The notes under the pieces: generated by a model
What the model saw: only the letters and a program-made list of their open reading frames with translations
The model's database searches: none
Told to the model about the DNA's origin: nothing
In this document: in pieces, positions 33,449 through 42,611 of the stretch
Numbering within the stretch: the stretch's first letter is position 1
Layout: each line of letters begins with the position of its first letter
From: Pseudomonas lactucae
GTDB taxonomy: Bacteria > Pseudomonadota > Gammaproteobacteria > Pseudomonadales > Pseudomonadaceae
Direction: 5' to 3'
Assembly: GCF_016937615.1 (NCBI RefSeq)
Contig: NZ_JAFHKI010000103.1
Span: 1 to 60,714, forward strand
DNA: 60,714 nt
Program-made: the position numbers and the translations under genes

Positions 33449-34039
33449 ATGAGTCTGGCGCTGTTCCCGCTCAATACCGTGCTGTTTCCCGGCTGCACCC
33501 TCGATCTGCAAATATTTGAGGCGCGCTACCTGGACATGATCAGCCGCTGCATGAAAAAGGGTGAAGGCTTCGGCGTGGTGTGCATCCTCGAAGGCAAGGA
33601 GGTCGGCATCGCCCCGGATGGCTACGCCCTGATTGGCTGCGAAGCGCTGATTCGCGACTTCAAACAGCAGGACAACGGCCTGCTCGGCATTCGCGTCGAG
33701 GGCGGCCGTCGTTTCCGCGTGCGCGACGCCGGAGTGCAGAAGGACCAACTGCTGGTAGCCGATGTGCAATGGCTGCAAGAGGTGCCGGACCAGCCATTGG
33801 ACGAAGAAGATGCCGACTTGCTGGCGTTGCTTGAAGCGCTGGCCGAGCATCCGATGGTTGCGTCGCTGGACATGGACGCCCGCGCCGAAGGCCAGCAGGC
33901 CCTGGGCAACCAACTGGCGTATTTGTTGCCGTTTACCGAGGCCGACAAGATCGAACTGCTGCAACTCGACGACCCGCAGCAACGCCTAGATGCGATCCAG
34001 ATGTTGCTGGATGAGTTGCAGGGCGAGTTGTTTACCTGA
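33449..34039 (+). CDS. LON-substrate-binding-domain protein
   Basis: The 196-residue protein consists of the N-terminal substrate-binding domain of Lon without ATPase or protease domains. It has LALFPLNTVLFPGCTLDLQI at residues 3-22, RCMKKGEGFGVVCI and RRFRVRDAGVQKDQLLVADV. Such stand-alone LON proteins are frequent in Proteobacteria and of unknown role, possibly an adaptor for misfolded proteins. It is 22 bases after lrgB, so co-transcription is possible. Confidence 0.9.
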   Translation: MSLALFPLNTVLFPGCTLDLQIFEARYLDMISRCMKKGEGFGVVCILEGKEVGIAPDGYALIGCEALIRDFKQQDNGLLGIRVEGGRRFRVRDAGVQKDQLLVADVQWLQEVPDQPLDEEDADLLALLEALAEHPMVASLDMDARAEGQQALGNQLAYLLPFTEADKIELLQLDDPQQRLDAIQMLLDELQGELFT

Positions 34040-34139
34040 ATCTCAGGACTATCCTACGTATCTTTCAGGCATTTCTGTGTCTCTGCGGTAGTCGACTCAA
34101 CTAGTTTCCGATCACTCAATCATGATCTGGGGATGAAAA

Positions 34140-34355
34140 ATGATTCGGCTGACGCAATCGGAACAAGCGACCTGGGATGCCTTTTTTGTCAGTGTCACTA
34201 CGCAATTGATCCAGCACCATGAGCAGCGTGGCCCGGAGTACATTGTCGAGCGCGCCGCTGAAATAGCTGACGAAATGTTGCTGGAGCGACGGGAACGCTG
34301 CGCCGAACGGCGAACCGCCGCGGTGGACTGGATCGGCCCTGCCAAGGGTCAGTAG
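34140..34355 (+). CDS. Small helical hypothetical protein
   Basis: A 71-residue charged helical protein (IRLTQSEQATWDAFFVSVTT, then EYIVERAAEIADEMLLERRE and a basic tail). GGGGA precedes the ATG. It has no signal peptide or membrane helix. Its last seven bases overlap the end of the converging DedA-PAP2 gene. No family recognised. Confidence 0.65.
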   Translation: MIRLTQSEQATWDAFFVSVTTQLIQHHEQRGPEYIVERAAEIADEMLLERRERCAERRTAAVDWIGPAKGQ

Positions 34356-35665
34356 GCATACCTGAGCAGCGCGTGGGAGGTGCCGGTGAGTGCGATAAAA
34401 CCGAGCACCGCGACCACGGCGGGCAGCACCAGCCACCAGGCCTTGGCCGACATCGGCGGCAGCGGGCTGCGGTACTCGCTGGCTGTGAGGCTGAACGCGC
34501 ACACGGTCATTGCCAGCAGGGTCCCGGCGAGAATATCCGAGGGCCAATGGACACCGAGGTACACCCGCGAAAGTGCGATGAAGGCTGCGGGAATGCACCC
34601 CAGCAGCAACCACGTCAACCGCAGTCGCGTGGGTTGGCCGCGCCCTGCGAGCACCGCCAGGGCCAGGAAAAACGCAAAGGCCCCCGAGGCATGGCCGCTG
34701 GGCATGCTGAAACTGGTCAAAGGATCTGTCAGGATTTCCGGGCGACCGCGCGCGAAAAACAGCTTGCTGGCCGTATTGATCACGGCGGCGCCGGCCAGGG
34801 TTACGCCCACGAACAGCGCGTGGCGCCATTGTCGAGCCGCCAGCAGCAGGCCGGTGAAGATCGCGCTGGCGACGAACATCTTCTTGAACTCGCCCAGTTG
34901 CGTCACCCTCACCATGGTTTCATCCAGCCACGGGCTGCGATGCTCCTGCACCAGTGCGCTCAGGCCCTGGTCGAAGTCGTCCAGGTGCGGGTAGCCGATA
35001 AACAGCGCGATCAATAGCGTCAGGCTGGTGCAACCGATCCACATTGTGGCGCGTCGATGCTCGCGCAGGCTGCTGTTCAGGCTCAGCCCCAGCAGCGCCG
35101 CCAGACACGCCGTCACCACCCCAGCCTCGGGCCAGAACCCTTCGGGCAACGGCAGACGGAACGCGGCGCCAGCGGCCCAGCCCGGCAGCAGGTAGGCTAC
35201 CGTCCAGCCGGCTGCGGCGAGCACGCTCACCAAGGCAAAACGCGGGAACGGCATGTCGCACATCCCGGCGACCATCGGCAGCATGGGACGCAACGGGCCG
35301 ATGAAACGTCCGACCAACAGGCTGGCAATGCCGTACCTGTGAAAGTAGGTCTCTGCACCGTTCATCCATTCGGGATGATGGCGCAAGCCGGGCAGCCGGC
35401 GGATGTTCTGGTGGAAGTGCCGGCCCAGGAAGTAGGAGATCCCGTCACCCAATAATCCGCCCAGAAAACCCAGCATCAGGGTTTCGCTCAGCGACAACGC
35501 ACCGCTGCCGGCCAGTGCGGCAAAGGCAAACAGCAATACCGTGCCCGGCACGATCAGTCCGGCAATCGCCAGGCACTCCACGCACGCGACGATAAACACC
35601 GCCGCAGCCAGCCATTGCGGGTTCAGGCTCAGCCAGCCGGTGATGCTATCGAGCCATTGGCCCAT
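34349..35665 (-). CDS. DedA-PAP2 fusion: membrane protein with lipid-phosphatase domain
   Basis: Two membrane domains are fused in 438 residues. Residues 1-200 are a DedA domain (LAIAGLIVPGTVLLFAFAAL, GDGISYFLGRHFHQ, GRFIGPLRPMLPMVAGM). Residues 210-410 are a type 2 phosphatidic acid phosphatase with all three motifs: KLFFARGRPE, PSGHASGAF and SRVYLGVHWPSD. It should flip or move a lipid phosphate and dephosphorylate it on the periplasmic side, undecaprenyl pyrophosphate being a likely substrate. Start at 35665 has GGAG at eight bases; an ATG at 35692 is the alternative. Confidence 0.92.
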   Translation of the reverse strand: MGQWLDSITGWLSLNPQWLAAAVFIVACVECLAIAGLIVPGTVLLFAFAALAGSGALSLSETLMLGFLGGLLGDGISYFLGRHFHQNIRRLPGLRHHPEWMNGAETYFHRYGIASLLVGRFIGPLRPMLPMVAGMCDMPFPRFALVSVLAAAGWTVAYLLPGWAAGAAFRLPLPEGFWPEAGVVTACLAALLGLSLNSSLREHRRATMWIGCTSLTLLIALFIGYPHLDDFDQGLSALVQEHRSPWLDETMVRVTQLGEFKKMFVASAIFTGLLLAARQWRHALFVGVTLAGAAVINTASKLFFARGRPEILTDPLTSFSMPSGHASGAFAFFLALAVLAGRGQPTRLRLTWLLLGCIPAAFIALSRVYLGVHWPSDILAGTLLAMTVCAFSLTASEYRSPLPPMSAKAWWLVLPAVVAVLGFIALTGTSHALLRYAY

Positions 35666-35744
35666 ACAATCCACTCCATCTCTGTAATGCATATGCTGAA
35701 ACGCTGATGATCAACTGTGGGAGGTGTTGTGTGCATCTACCCGG

Positions 35745-36467
35745 TCAGATCAAAAAGTAGTCGCGGCCTTCGACCTGGCCCCGGCGCAGCGGGTTCCGCG
35801 TGCAATATGGCGCGTAGCCTGCATCGACGAAACGGTACATCAAATGCTCATCACGCCCACTGGGAATGCCCAGTCGCGTAGTCTGGATGATCTGCGTCGG
35901 CACCTGGCCCACGTCTTCCACATACAGCAACTCCTGGTCGAAGCGCTTGGCATCCCACATCGGCACTTTCAGGCCCAGCGCCTTGCACAGCAATGTCTGG
36001 CCGGCGCAGAGCTTTTGCGACGGGCGCGGGCTGCCGTCGGCAGTCGGGTTGTTCAGCAGCATCTGCGCCAGGCTCGCCGGGCCGGAAATTTCATCGACCC
36101 ACGGATAGGCCGACTTGATCAGCACGGCGTTGCCCGGGCCCTGGGCGCTGAAGTTCAACGAATCACCGCCACGGGCGTAGTACATGTAGATATGACCACC
36201 ATCCAGAAACAAAGCCTTACGCTTTTCTGTGTAGCCGAGCGAGGCGTGGCTGCCTTTTTCCGCCACGTAATAGGCTTCGGTTTCAATAATTCGTGCTGAA
36301 AGCCACAGGTCGCCGACACGATGACGTATGACTTTTCCCAGCAGTTCGCGCGCGAGGATTTGTGCATCGCGGTCGAAGAAGCTGTCGGGCAGGGCATTGG
36401 CGGGCAGTTGGAGCGAAGTGCTGGGCATGGCGGTAGAGGTAAATACGGCTAAATGTGACGGAATCAT
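35745..36467 (-). CDS. mpg: 3-methyladenine DNA glycosylase (AAG/MPG type)
   Basis: The 240-residue enzyme removes alkylated purines in base-excision repair. It shows the AAG family order: LARELLGKVIRHRVGDLWLS, then ARIIETEAYYVAEKGSHAS with the catalytic Glu in ETEAY, YARGGDSLNFSAQGPGNAVL, and GRDEHLMYRFV. The start at 36467 has GGGAG five bases upstream, so about 20 residues precede the core. It stands alone, divergent from proA. Confidence 0.93.
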   Translation of the reverse strand: MIPSHLAVFTSTAMPSTSLQLPANALPDSFFDRDAQILARELLGKVIRHRVGDLWLSARIIETEAYYVAEKGSHASLGYTEKRKALFLDGGHIYMYYARGGDSLNFSAQGPGNAVLIKSAYPWVDEISGPASLAQMLLNNPTADGSPRPSQKLCAGQTLLCKALGLKVPMWDAKRFDQELLYVEDVGQVPTQIIQTTRLGIPSGRDEHLMYRFVDAGYAPYCTRNPLRRGQVEGRDYFLI

Positions 36468-36602
36468 AACAACTCCCACCTTAATTACCGCTGAACCTCA
36501 GGTTTTTACAGTTCATTTCGACCATCCGCCCCTCACCGCTGTCAGTCGAGCGGCGTCACAGCTATAATCTGCCGCTTTCCTCTTTGCCAAGACTCCCTGA
36601 CC

Positions 36603-37868
36603 ATGACTGAGTCCGTTCTTGACTACATGACCCGCCTGGGTCGCGCTGCCCGTCAGGCCTCGCGGTTGATCGCCCGTGCGAGCACCGCGCAGAAGAACCG
36701 TGCCCTGCTGGCCGCCGCCGACGCTCTGGATGCTTCGCGCTCCGAGCTCGCCGCCGCCAACGAACTGGACCTGGCCAGCGGCCGCGCCAATGGCCTGGAG
36801 CCGGCCCTGCTGGACCGCCTGGCGCTAACCCCGGCACGTATCGACGACATGATCGAAGGCCTGCGTCAGGTGGCCAAGCTGCCTGACCCCATCGGTGAAA
36901 TCCGCGACATGCGCTACCTGCCGTCCGGCATCCAGGTCGGCAAGATGCGCGTGCCCCTGGGCGTGATCGGCATCATCTATGAGTCGCGTCCCAACGTGAC
37001 CATCGACGCCGCAAGCCTGTGCCTCAAGTCCGGTAACGCCACGATCCTGCGCGGCGGTTCCGAGGCGATCAACTCCAACCGCGCCATCGCCGCCTGCATC
37101 CAGCAAGGCCTGGCCGTGGCCGAGTTGCCGGCCGACGTGGTGCAGGTGGTGGAAACCACCGACCGTGCCGCCGTCGGCGCGTTGATCACCATGCCCGAGT
37201 TCGTCGACGTAATCGTGCCGCGTGGCGGCAAGAGCCTGATCGAGCGCGTCAGCCGTGATGCCAAGGTGCCGGTCATCAAGCATCTGGACGGCGTGTGCCA
37301 TGTGTTCATCGATATCGCCGCCGATATCGACAAGGCAATCCGCATCGCCGACAACGCCAAGACCCACCGCTATGCGCCGTGCAACACCATGGAAACCCTG
37401 CTGGTGCACGTTGGCATTGCCGAGCGCGTGCTGCCGCCGCTGGCCGCCATCTACCGTGACAAAGGCGTGGAGCTGCGCGGTTGCGAACGCACCCGTGCGC
37501 TGTTGGGCGCGGACGTGATCGAGGCGACCGAGCAAGACTGGTACACCGAATACACGGCGCCGATCCTGTCGATTCGAATCGTTGACGACCTGGACCAGGC
37601 CATCGAACACATCAACAAATACGGCTCCAAGCACACCGACGCGATTGTTTCCGAGCATTTCAGCGATGCCCGTCGTTTTCTCAACGAAGTGGACTCCGCT
37701 TCGGTGATGGTCAACGCTTCGACACGCTTTGCCGACGGCTTTGAATATGGCCTGGGCGCGGAGATCGGTATTTCCACCGACAAGCTCCATGCCCGTGGCC
37801 CGGTTGGCCTTGAAGGCCTGACCAGCGAGAAGTATGTGGTGTTCGGCGACGGTCATGTGCGCACTTGA
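36603..37868 (+). CDS. proA: Gamma-glutamyl phosphate reductase
   Basis: The 421-residue enzyme makes glutamate-5-semialdehyde from gamma-glutamyl phosphate with NADPH, the second step of proline synthesis. The aldehyde-dehydrogenase fold is clear: VPLGVIGIIYESRPNVTIDA, ILRGGSEAINSNRA, VIKHLDGVCHVFID and the catalytic Cys in HRYAPCNTMETLL. Length is typical. The stop overlaps nadD, opening the long nadD-rodA-lipA gene run. proB is not nearby. Confidence 0.97.
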   Translation: MTESVLDYMTRLGRAARQASRLIARASTAQKNRALLAAADALDASRSELAAANELDLASGRANGLEPALLDRLALTPARIDDMIEGLRQVAKLPDPIGEIRDMRYLPSGIQVGKMRVPLGVIGIIYESRPNVTIDAASLCLKSGNATILRGGSEAINSNRAIAACIQQGLAVAELPADVVQVVETTDRAAVGALITMPEFVDVIVPRGGKSLIERVSRDAKVPVIKHLDGVCHVFIDIAADIDKAIRIADNAKTHRYAPCNTMETLLVHVGIAERVLPPLAAIYRDKGVELRGCERTRALLGADVIEATEQDWYTEYTAPILSIRIVDDLDQAIEHINKYGSKHTDAIVSEHFSDARRFLNEVDSASVMVNASTRFADGFEYGLGAEIGISTDKLHARGPVGLEGLTSEKYVVFGDGHVRT

Positions 37869-38512
37869 TGGCTAAACGCATCGGGCTGCTCGGCGGTACT
37901 TTCGACCCCGTGCACATCGGCCATTTGCGCAGCGCCCTGGAAGTCGCGGATGCCCTGGCGTTGGATGAACTGCGCCTGATCCCCAATTTCCGGCCGCCGC
38001 ATCGCGACACGCCGCAGGTGTCACCACAGCAGCGCCTGGAAATGGTGCGCCTGGCCGTGGAGGGCATAGCGCCGCTGGTGGTGGACGACCGCGAACTCAA
38101 GCGCGATAAACCGTCCTACACTGTCGACACCCTGGAACTGATGCGCGCCGAGTTGGCCGCCGATGACCAGGTGTTTCTGCTTTTGGGCTGGGACGCATTT
38201 TGCGGCCTGCCCTCTTGGCATCGCTGGGAGGAACTCCTCCAGCATTGCCACATCCTGGTTTTGCAACGCCCGGATGCCGACAGCGAACCGCCGGATGCCT
38301 TGCGCAACCTGCTGGCCGCGCGGTCGGTAAGTGACCCCTTGGCCCTGACCGGGCCGAACGGGAATATTGCATTCGTCTGGCAGACCCCGCTTGCGGTGTC
38401 CGCCACCCAGATCCGTCAACTGCTGGCCAGCGGTAAGTCGGTACGTTTCCTGGTGCCTGACGCGGTCCTGGCCTACATCGATGCGCACGGGCTTTACCGT
38501 GCGTCGAACTGA
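37868..38512 (+). CDS. nadD: Nicotinate-nucleotide adenylyltransferase
   Basis: The 214-residue enzyme joins nicotinate mononucleotide and ATP to deamido-NAD. The nucleotidyltransferase signature GGTFDPVHIGHLR (residues 9-21) and the C-terminal SATQIRQLLASGKSVRFLVP (the ISSTxIR block) are both intact. The ATG at 37868 shares one base with the proA stop. Confidence 0.97.
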   Translation: MAKRIGLLGGTFDPVHIGHLRSALEVADALALDELRLIPNFRPPHRDTPQVSPQQRLEMVRLAVEGIAPLVVDDRELKRDKPSYTVDTLELMRAELAADDQVFLLLGWDAFCGLPSWHRWEELLQHCHILVLQRPDADSEPPDALRNLLAARSVSDPLALTGPNGNIAFVWQTPLAVSATQIRQLLASGKSVRFLVPDAVLAYIDAHGLYRASN

Positions 38513-38581
38513 AAAGGCGCGCTTGTCGCTACGCACCGTCGTGCAGCGAGCGCCCGAACATACGAGCAAAACGAGTTTTAT

Positions 38582-39076
38582 ATGACGAACAAAGACGTAA
38601 GCAAAGTTAAGCGCAAAGGCACCTTCAAAAGCGCTCCGCTGCCGGTTGAAGCCCACGTTGGCCCTGAGCTGGCTGGCGAAGAGCTGGTGAAAGTCGCCGT
38701 GGCTGCCCTGGAAGACGTGAAAGCCCAGGACATCCAGGTGCTGGACGTGCGCGACAAGCAGAGCATCACCGACTTCATGATCATCGCCACCGGTACCTCC
38801 AACCGCCAGATCGGCGCGATGCTGGACAAGGTGCGCGAAGCCGTCAAAGCCCAGGGCGTCAAGCCGCTGGGTGAAGAAGGCAAGGGCGACAGCGACTGGG
38901 TGCTGCTGGACATGGACGACGTGATCGTTCACATGATGACTTCCAACGCCCGCCAGTTCTACGACCTGGAACGCCTGTGGAAGGGCGCCGAGCAGAGCCG
39001 TGCCGCCGATGGCAAGCACCACAGCCCGGAAGTGGGCCATGCGCACTTCGACAAGCTCAACAAAGACCAGGAATAA
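38582..39076 (+). CDS. rsfS: Ribosomal silencing factor RsfS
   Basis: The 164-residue protein binds ribosomal protein L14 and blocks subunit joining under starvation. The core (about residues 33-140) has the family blocks DVRDKQSITDFMIIATGTSN and SDWVLLDMDDVIVHMMTSNA, ending FYDLERLWKGAE. There are a basic N-terminal extension of about 30 residues and a short His-rich tail, making it longer than the 105-residue E. coli form. It is followed nine bases later by rlmH. Confidence 0.95.
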   Translation: MTNKDVSKVKRKGTFKSAPLPVEAHVGPELAGEELVKVAVAALEDVKAQDIQVLDVRDKQSITDFMIIATGTSNRQIGAMLDKVREAVKAQGVKPLGEEGKGDSDWVLLDMDDVIVHMMTSNARQFYDLERLWKGAEQSRAADGKHHSPEVGHAHFDKLNKDQE

Positions 39077-39085
39077 GGAACGGCT

Positions 39086-39551
39086 GTGCGCCTGCGTCTG
39101 ATCGCTGTCGGTTCACGCATGCCCAAGTGGGTGGAAGAAGGCTGGCACGAATATGCCAAGCGTCTGCCCGCTGAGCTGTCGCTTGAACTGGTGGAAATAC
39201 CGCTCAACACCCGGGGCAAGAACGCCGATGTGGCGCGGTTTATCCGCCAGGAAGGCGAAGCCATGCTGGCCAAGGTCGGCCCCAACGAGCGCATTGTCAC
39301 CCTCGAAGTGCACGGCAAACCCTGGAGCACCGAGCAATTGGCGGTGGAACTGGACCGCTGGCGCCTGGATTCGCGCACCGTCAACTTCATGGTCGGCGGC
39401 CCCGAAGGGCTGGCGCCGGAAGTCTGTGCGCGGGCGACAGCGCTGGTCGTTGTCGGCATTGACCTTGCCGCACCCGTTGGTAAGGATCCTGATCGGTGAA
39501 CAGCTGTATCGCGCCTGGACAGTGCTGTCCGGGCACCCTTACCACAAATAA
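39086..39551 (+). CDS. rlmH: 23S rRNA pseudouridine-1915 N3-methyltransferase, frameshifted
   Basis: RlmH is a SPOUT methyltransferase acting on the assembled 70S ribosome. The frame from 39086 is normal (RLRLIAVGSRMPKWVEEGW, EIPLNTRGKNADVARFI, FMVGGPEGLAPEVCARA) up to about 39436. It then runs to a false stop at 39499. From 39438 the plus-one frame gives QRWSLSALTLPHPLVRILIG and EQLYRAWTVLSGHPYHK, the conserved end of the family with the SAM-binding knot. One extra A or two lost bases at 39437 explain this. Restored length is about 155, as in E. coli. Confidence 0.92.
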
Positions 39552-39566
39552 TCTGCGCCTTTCCCG

Positions 39567-41465
39567 ATGACTCAGCCGATCCGCATCAAGGACCACGAGA
39601 AAGACGCACGTCTGGTGCGCGCGCGCGTGGTGTTTGGCGCGATCATGGTAGTGACGTTGATTGGGGTGCTGATCGCTCGCCTGTATTTCCTGCAGGTGAT
39701 CCAGTACGACTATCACTCCACGCTGTCGGAAAACAACCGGGTGCACGTGCAGCCGATTCCGCCGACCCGTGGGTTGATCTTCGACCGCAATGGCGTGGTA
39801 GTGGCGGATAACCGGCCCAGTTTCAGCCTGAGCATGACCCGCGAACGTTCCGGCGACTGGCAGCAGGTGCTCGATGTCATCGTCGAAGTGCTGCAACTGA
39901 CCCCGGAAGACCGGGTGATCTTCGAAAAGCGCATGCGACAGGGGCGCCGGCCATTCGAACCGGTGCCGATCCTGTTCGAGCTGACCGAAGAGCAGATCGC
40001 CCGGATCGCGGTGAACCAGTTCCGCTTGCCGGGTGTGGAAGTGGTGGCGCAGTTGGTGCGCCATTACCCGCAAGGGCCACACTTTGCGCATTCCGTCGGC
40101 TACATGGGACGTATCAACGAGAAAGAGCTCAAGAGCCTCGATCCCGTCAACTACAGCGGCACCCACCACATCGGCAAGACCGGCATCGAGCGTTTCTACG
40201 AGCCCGAGCTGCACGGCCAGGTGGGTTACGAAGAGGTCGAGACCAACGCCCGCGGTCGCGTCTTGCGTGTGCTCAAGCGTACCGACCCGGTGCCGGGCAA
40301 GGACATTGTGCTGAGCCTGGACATCAAACTGCAGGAAGCCGCGGAGATGGCCCTGGGAGGTCGGCGTGGCGCGGTCGTGGCACTGGACCCGAAGACCGGC
40401 GAAGTGCTGGCGATGGTCAGCCAGCCGAGCTTCGACCCGAACCTGTTCGTCACCGGTATCAGTTTCAAGGCGTATGCCGAGCTGCGTGACTCCATCGACC
40501 GGCCGCTGTTCAACCGGGTGCTGCGTGGTCTGTACCCGCCGGGTTCGACCATCAAGCCGGCGGTAGCGATTGCCGGCCTGGACGCCGGTGTGGTCACCGC
40601 ATCGAGCCGAGTCTACGACCCCGGCTACTACATGCTGCCCAACTACGATCACAAATACCGTAACTGGAACCGCACCGGTGACGGCTATGTCGACCTGGAC
40701 ACCGCGATCATGCGTTCCAACGACACCTATTTCTATGACTTGGCCCACAAGCTGGGGATCGACCGTTTGTCTGCCTATATGGGCAAGTTCGGCCTCGGTC
40801 AGAAAGTCTCCCTGGATATGTTTGAAGAGTCCCCAGGCTTGATGCCATCGCGGGAGTGGAAGCGTGCAACCCGCCGGCAGGCCTGGTTCCCGGGCGAAAC
40901 CCTGATTCTGGGGATCGGCCAGGGCTATATGCAGGCAACGCCATTGCAATTGGCGCAAGCCACGGCGCTGGTGGCCAACAAAGGCATCTGGAACCGACCG
41001 CACCTGGCCAGGACCATCGAAGGCGAAAAGCCGGTGGATGAGAACCCGATTCCGGACATCGTGCTGCGTGATCCCTCGGACTGGACCAAGGTCAACCACG
41101 GTATGCAGCAGGTGATGCACGGTGCCCGAGGCACCGCGCGCAAGGCGGCGATCGGCGCGCAATACCGCATTGCCGGCAAGAGTGGTACGGCCCAGGTGGT
41201 CGCGATCAAGCAGGGCGAGAAATACGACCGCTCCAAGGTCCAGGAACGCCATCGCGACCACGCCTTGTTTGTCGGCTTCGCGCCGGCGGACGACCCGAAG
41301 ATCGTGGTCGCGGTGATGGTCGAGAACGGCGAGTCCGGTTCCGGCGTCGCTGCACCGGTGGTGCGCCAGGTGATGGACGCCTGGTTGCTGGCCGACGACG
41401 GCAGGCTCAAGCCCGAATTTGGCGGCCCCCCTTCAATTCCCGAGGTTACGGCCAGTGAAGAGTAA
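39567..41465 (+). CDS. mrdA: Penicillin-binding protein 2 (elongasome transpeptidase)
   Basis: The 632-residue class B PBP has one N-terminal membrane helix (about residues 22-43) and the pedestal. The transpeptidase domain follows, with SxxK at S327 (PPGSTIKPA), SND in IMRSNDTYFYDLA and KSGTAQ near the C-terminus. PBP2 crosslinks peptidoglycan of the lateral wall and pairs with RodA. The next gene starts 11 bases inside this one. Confidence 0.97.
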   Translation: MTQPIRIKDHEKDARLVRARVVFGAIMVVTLIGVLIARLYFLQVIQYDYHSTLSENNRVHVQPIPPTRGLIFDRNGVVVADNRPSFSLSMTRERSGDWQQVLDVIVEVLQLTPEDRVIFEKRMRQGRRPFEPVPILFELTEEQIARIAVNQFRLPGVEVVAQLVRHYPQGPHFAHSVGYMGRINEKELKSLDPVNYSGTHHIGKTGIERFYEPELHGQVGYEEVETNARGRVLRVLKRTDPVPGKDIVLSLDIKLQEAAEMALGGRRGAVVALDPKTGEVLAMVSQPSFDPNLFVTGISFKAYAELRDSIDRPLFNRVLRGLYPPGSTIKPAVAIAGLDAGVVTASSRVYDPGYYMLPNYDHKYRNWNRTGDGYVDLDTAIMRSNDTYFYDLAHKLGIDRLSAYMGKFGLGQKVSLDMFEESPGLMPSREWKRATRRQAWFPGETLILGIGQGYMQATPLQLAQATALVANKGIWNRPHLARTIEGEKPVDENPIPDIVLRDPSDWTKVNHGMQQVMHGARGTARKAAIGAQYRIAGKSGTAQVVAIKQGEKYDRSKVQERHRDHALFVGFAPADDPKIVVAVMVENGESGSGVAAPVVRQVMDAWLLADDGRLKPEFGGPPSIPEVTASEE

Positions 41466-42600
41466 CTTTGACCGCATCCTCTCCAGCGAAGATGTGATGC
41501 GTCGCCGTGCGACGTTGCTGCAACGTATGCACATTGATGGCCCGTTGCTGATCCTGCTGCTGACTCTGGCGGCCGGCAGCCTGTTCGTGCTGTATTCGGC
41601 CAGCGGCAAGAATTGGGACCTGCTGATCAAGCAGGCGTCCTCGTTCGGCCTGGGCCTGTTGTCGATGGTGGTCATCGCTCAACTGGAACCGCGCTTCATG
41701 GCGCGCTGGGTACCGTTGGGGTATGTCGCCGGCGTGTTACTGCTGGTGGTGGTGGACGTCATGGGCCACAACGCCATGGGCGCGACCCGCTGGATCAATA
41801 TTCCGGGGGTGATTCGCTTCCAGCCGTCGGAATTCATGAAGATCCTGATGCCGGCCACGATTGCCTGGTATTTATCCAAGCGCACCTTGCCGCCGCAGCT
41901 CAAGCATGTGGGGATCAGCCTGATCCTCATCGGCGTCCCGTTTGTACTGATCGTGCGTCAGCCGGACCTCGGTACCTCGCTGCTGATCCTGGCCGGTGGC
42001 GCGTTCGTGCTGTTCATGGGCGGGCTGCGCTGGCGCTGGATCCTCAGCGTGCTGGCCGCCGCCATTCCCGTGGCCGTGGCCATGTGGTTCTTCTTTATGC
42101 ACGACTACCAGAAACAGCGGATTCTTACCTTCCTCGACCCGGAAAGCGATCCGCTGGGCACCGGCTGGAATATTATCCAGTCGAAGGCGGCCATCGGCTC
42201 CGGCGGCGTATTTGGCAAGGGCTGGCTGCTGGGCACCCAGTCCCATCTGGACTTTCTGCCCGAGAGCCACACCGACTTCATCATTGCGGTGATGGGCGAA
42301 GAGTTCGGCCTGGTGGGCATTTGCGCGCTGCTGCTGATCTATTTACTGCTGATCGGGCGCGGCCTGGTGATTACCGCTCAGGCGCAGACGCTGTTCGGCA
42401 AATTGCTCGCCGGCAGCCTGACCATGACTTTTTTTGTTTACGTTTTCGTCAACATCGGTATGGTCAGTGGCCTGTTGCCGGTGGTGGGGGTGCCGTTGCC
42501 GTTCATTAGCTACGGCGGAACTTCGCTGGTGACATTGATGTCAGCGTTTGGGGTTTTGATGTCGATTCATACGCATCGCAAGTGGATCGCGCAGGTTTGA
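41455..42600 (+). CDS. rodA: Rod shape-determining glycosyltransferase RodA
   Basis: The 381-residue SEDS protein has about ten membrane helices and polymerises glycan strands from lipid II with PBP2. The start is a GTG at 41455 (KSNFDRILSSEDVMRRRATL), supported by GAGG upstream and the family's N-terminal sequence. SEDS landmarks are GATRWINIPGVIRFQPSEFM and RQPDLGTSLLIL, and the C-terminal GLLPVVGVPLPFISYGGTSL. The 11-base overlap with mrdA couples their synthesis. Confidence 0.96.
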   Translation: MKSNFDRILSSEDVMRRRATLLQRMHIDGPLLILLLTLAAGSLFVLYSASGKNWDLLIKQASSFGLGLLSMVVIAQLEPRFMARWVPLGYVAGVLLLVVVDVMGHNAMGATRWINIPGVIRFQPSEFMKILMPATIAWYLSKRTLPPQLKHVGISLILIGVPFVLIVRQPDLGTSLLILAGGAFVLFMGGLRWRWILSVLAAAIPVAVAMWFFFMHDYQKQRILTFLDPESDPLGTGWNIIQSKAAIGSGGVFGKGWLLGTQSHLDFLPESHTDFIIAVMGEEFGLVGICALLLIYLLLIGRGLVITAQAQTLFGKLLAGSLTMTFFVYVFVNIGMVSGLLPVVGVPLPFISYGGTSLVTLMSAFGVLMSIHTHRKWIAQV

Positions 42601-42611
42601 ATAAGGTGAAG

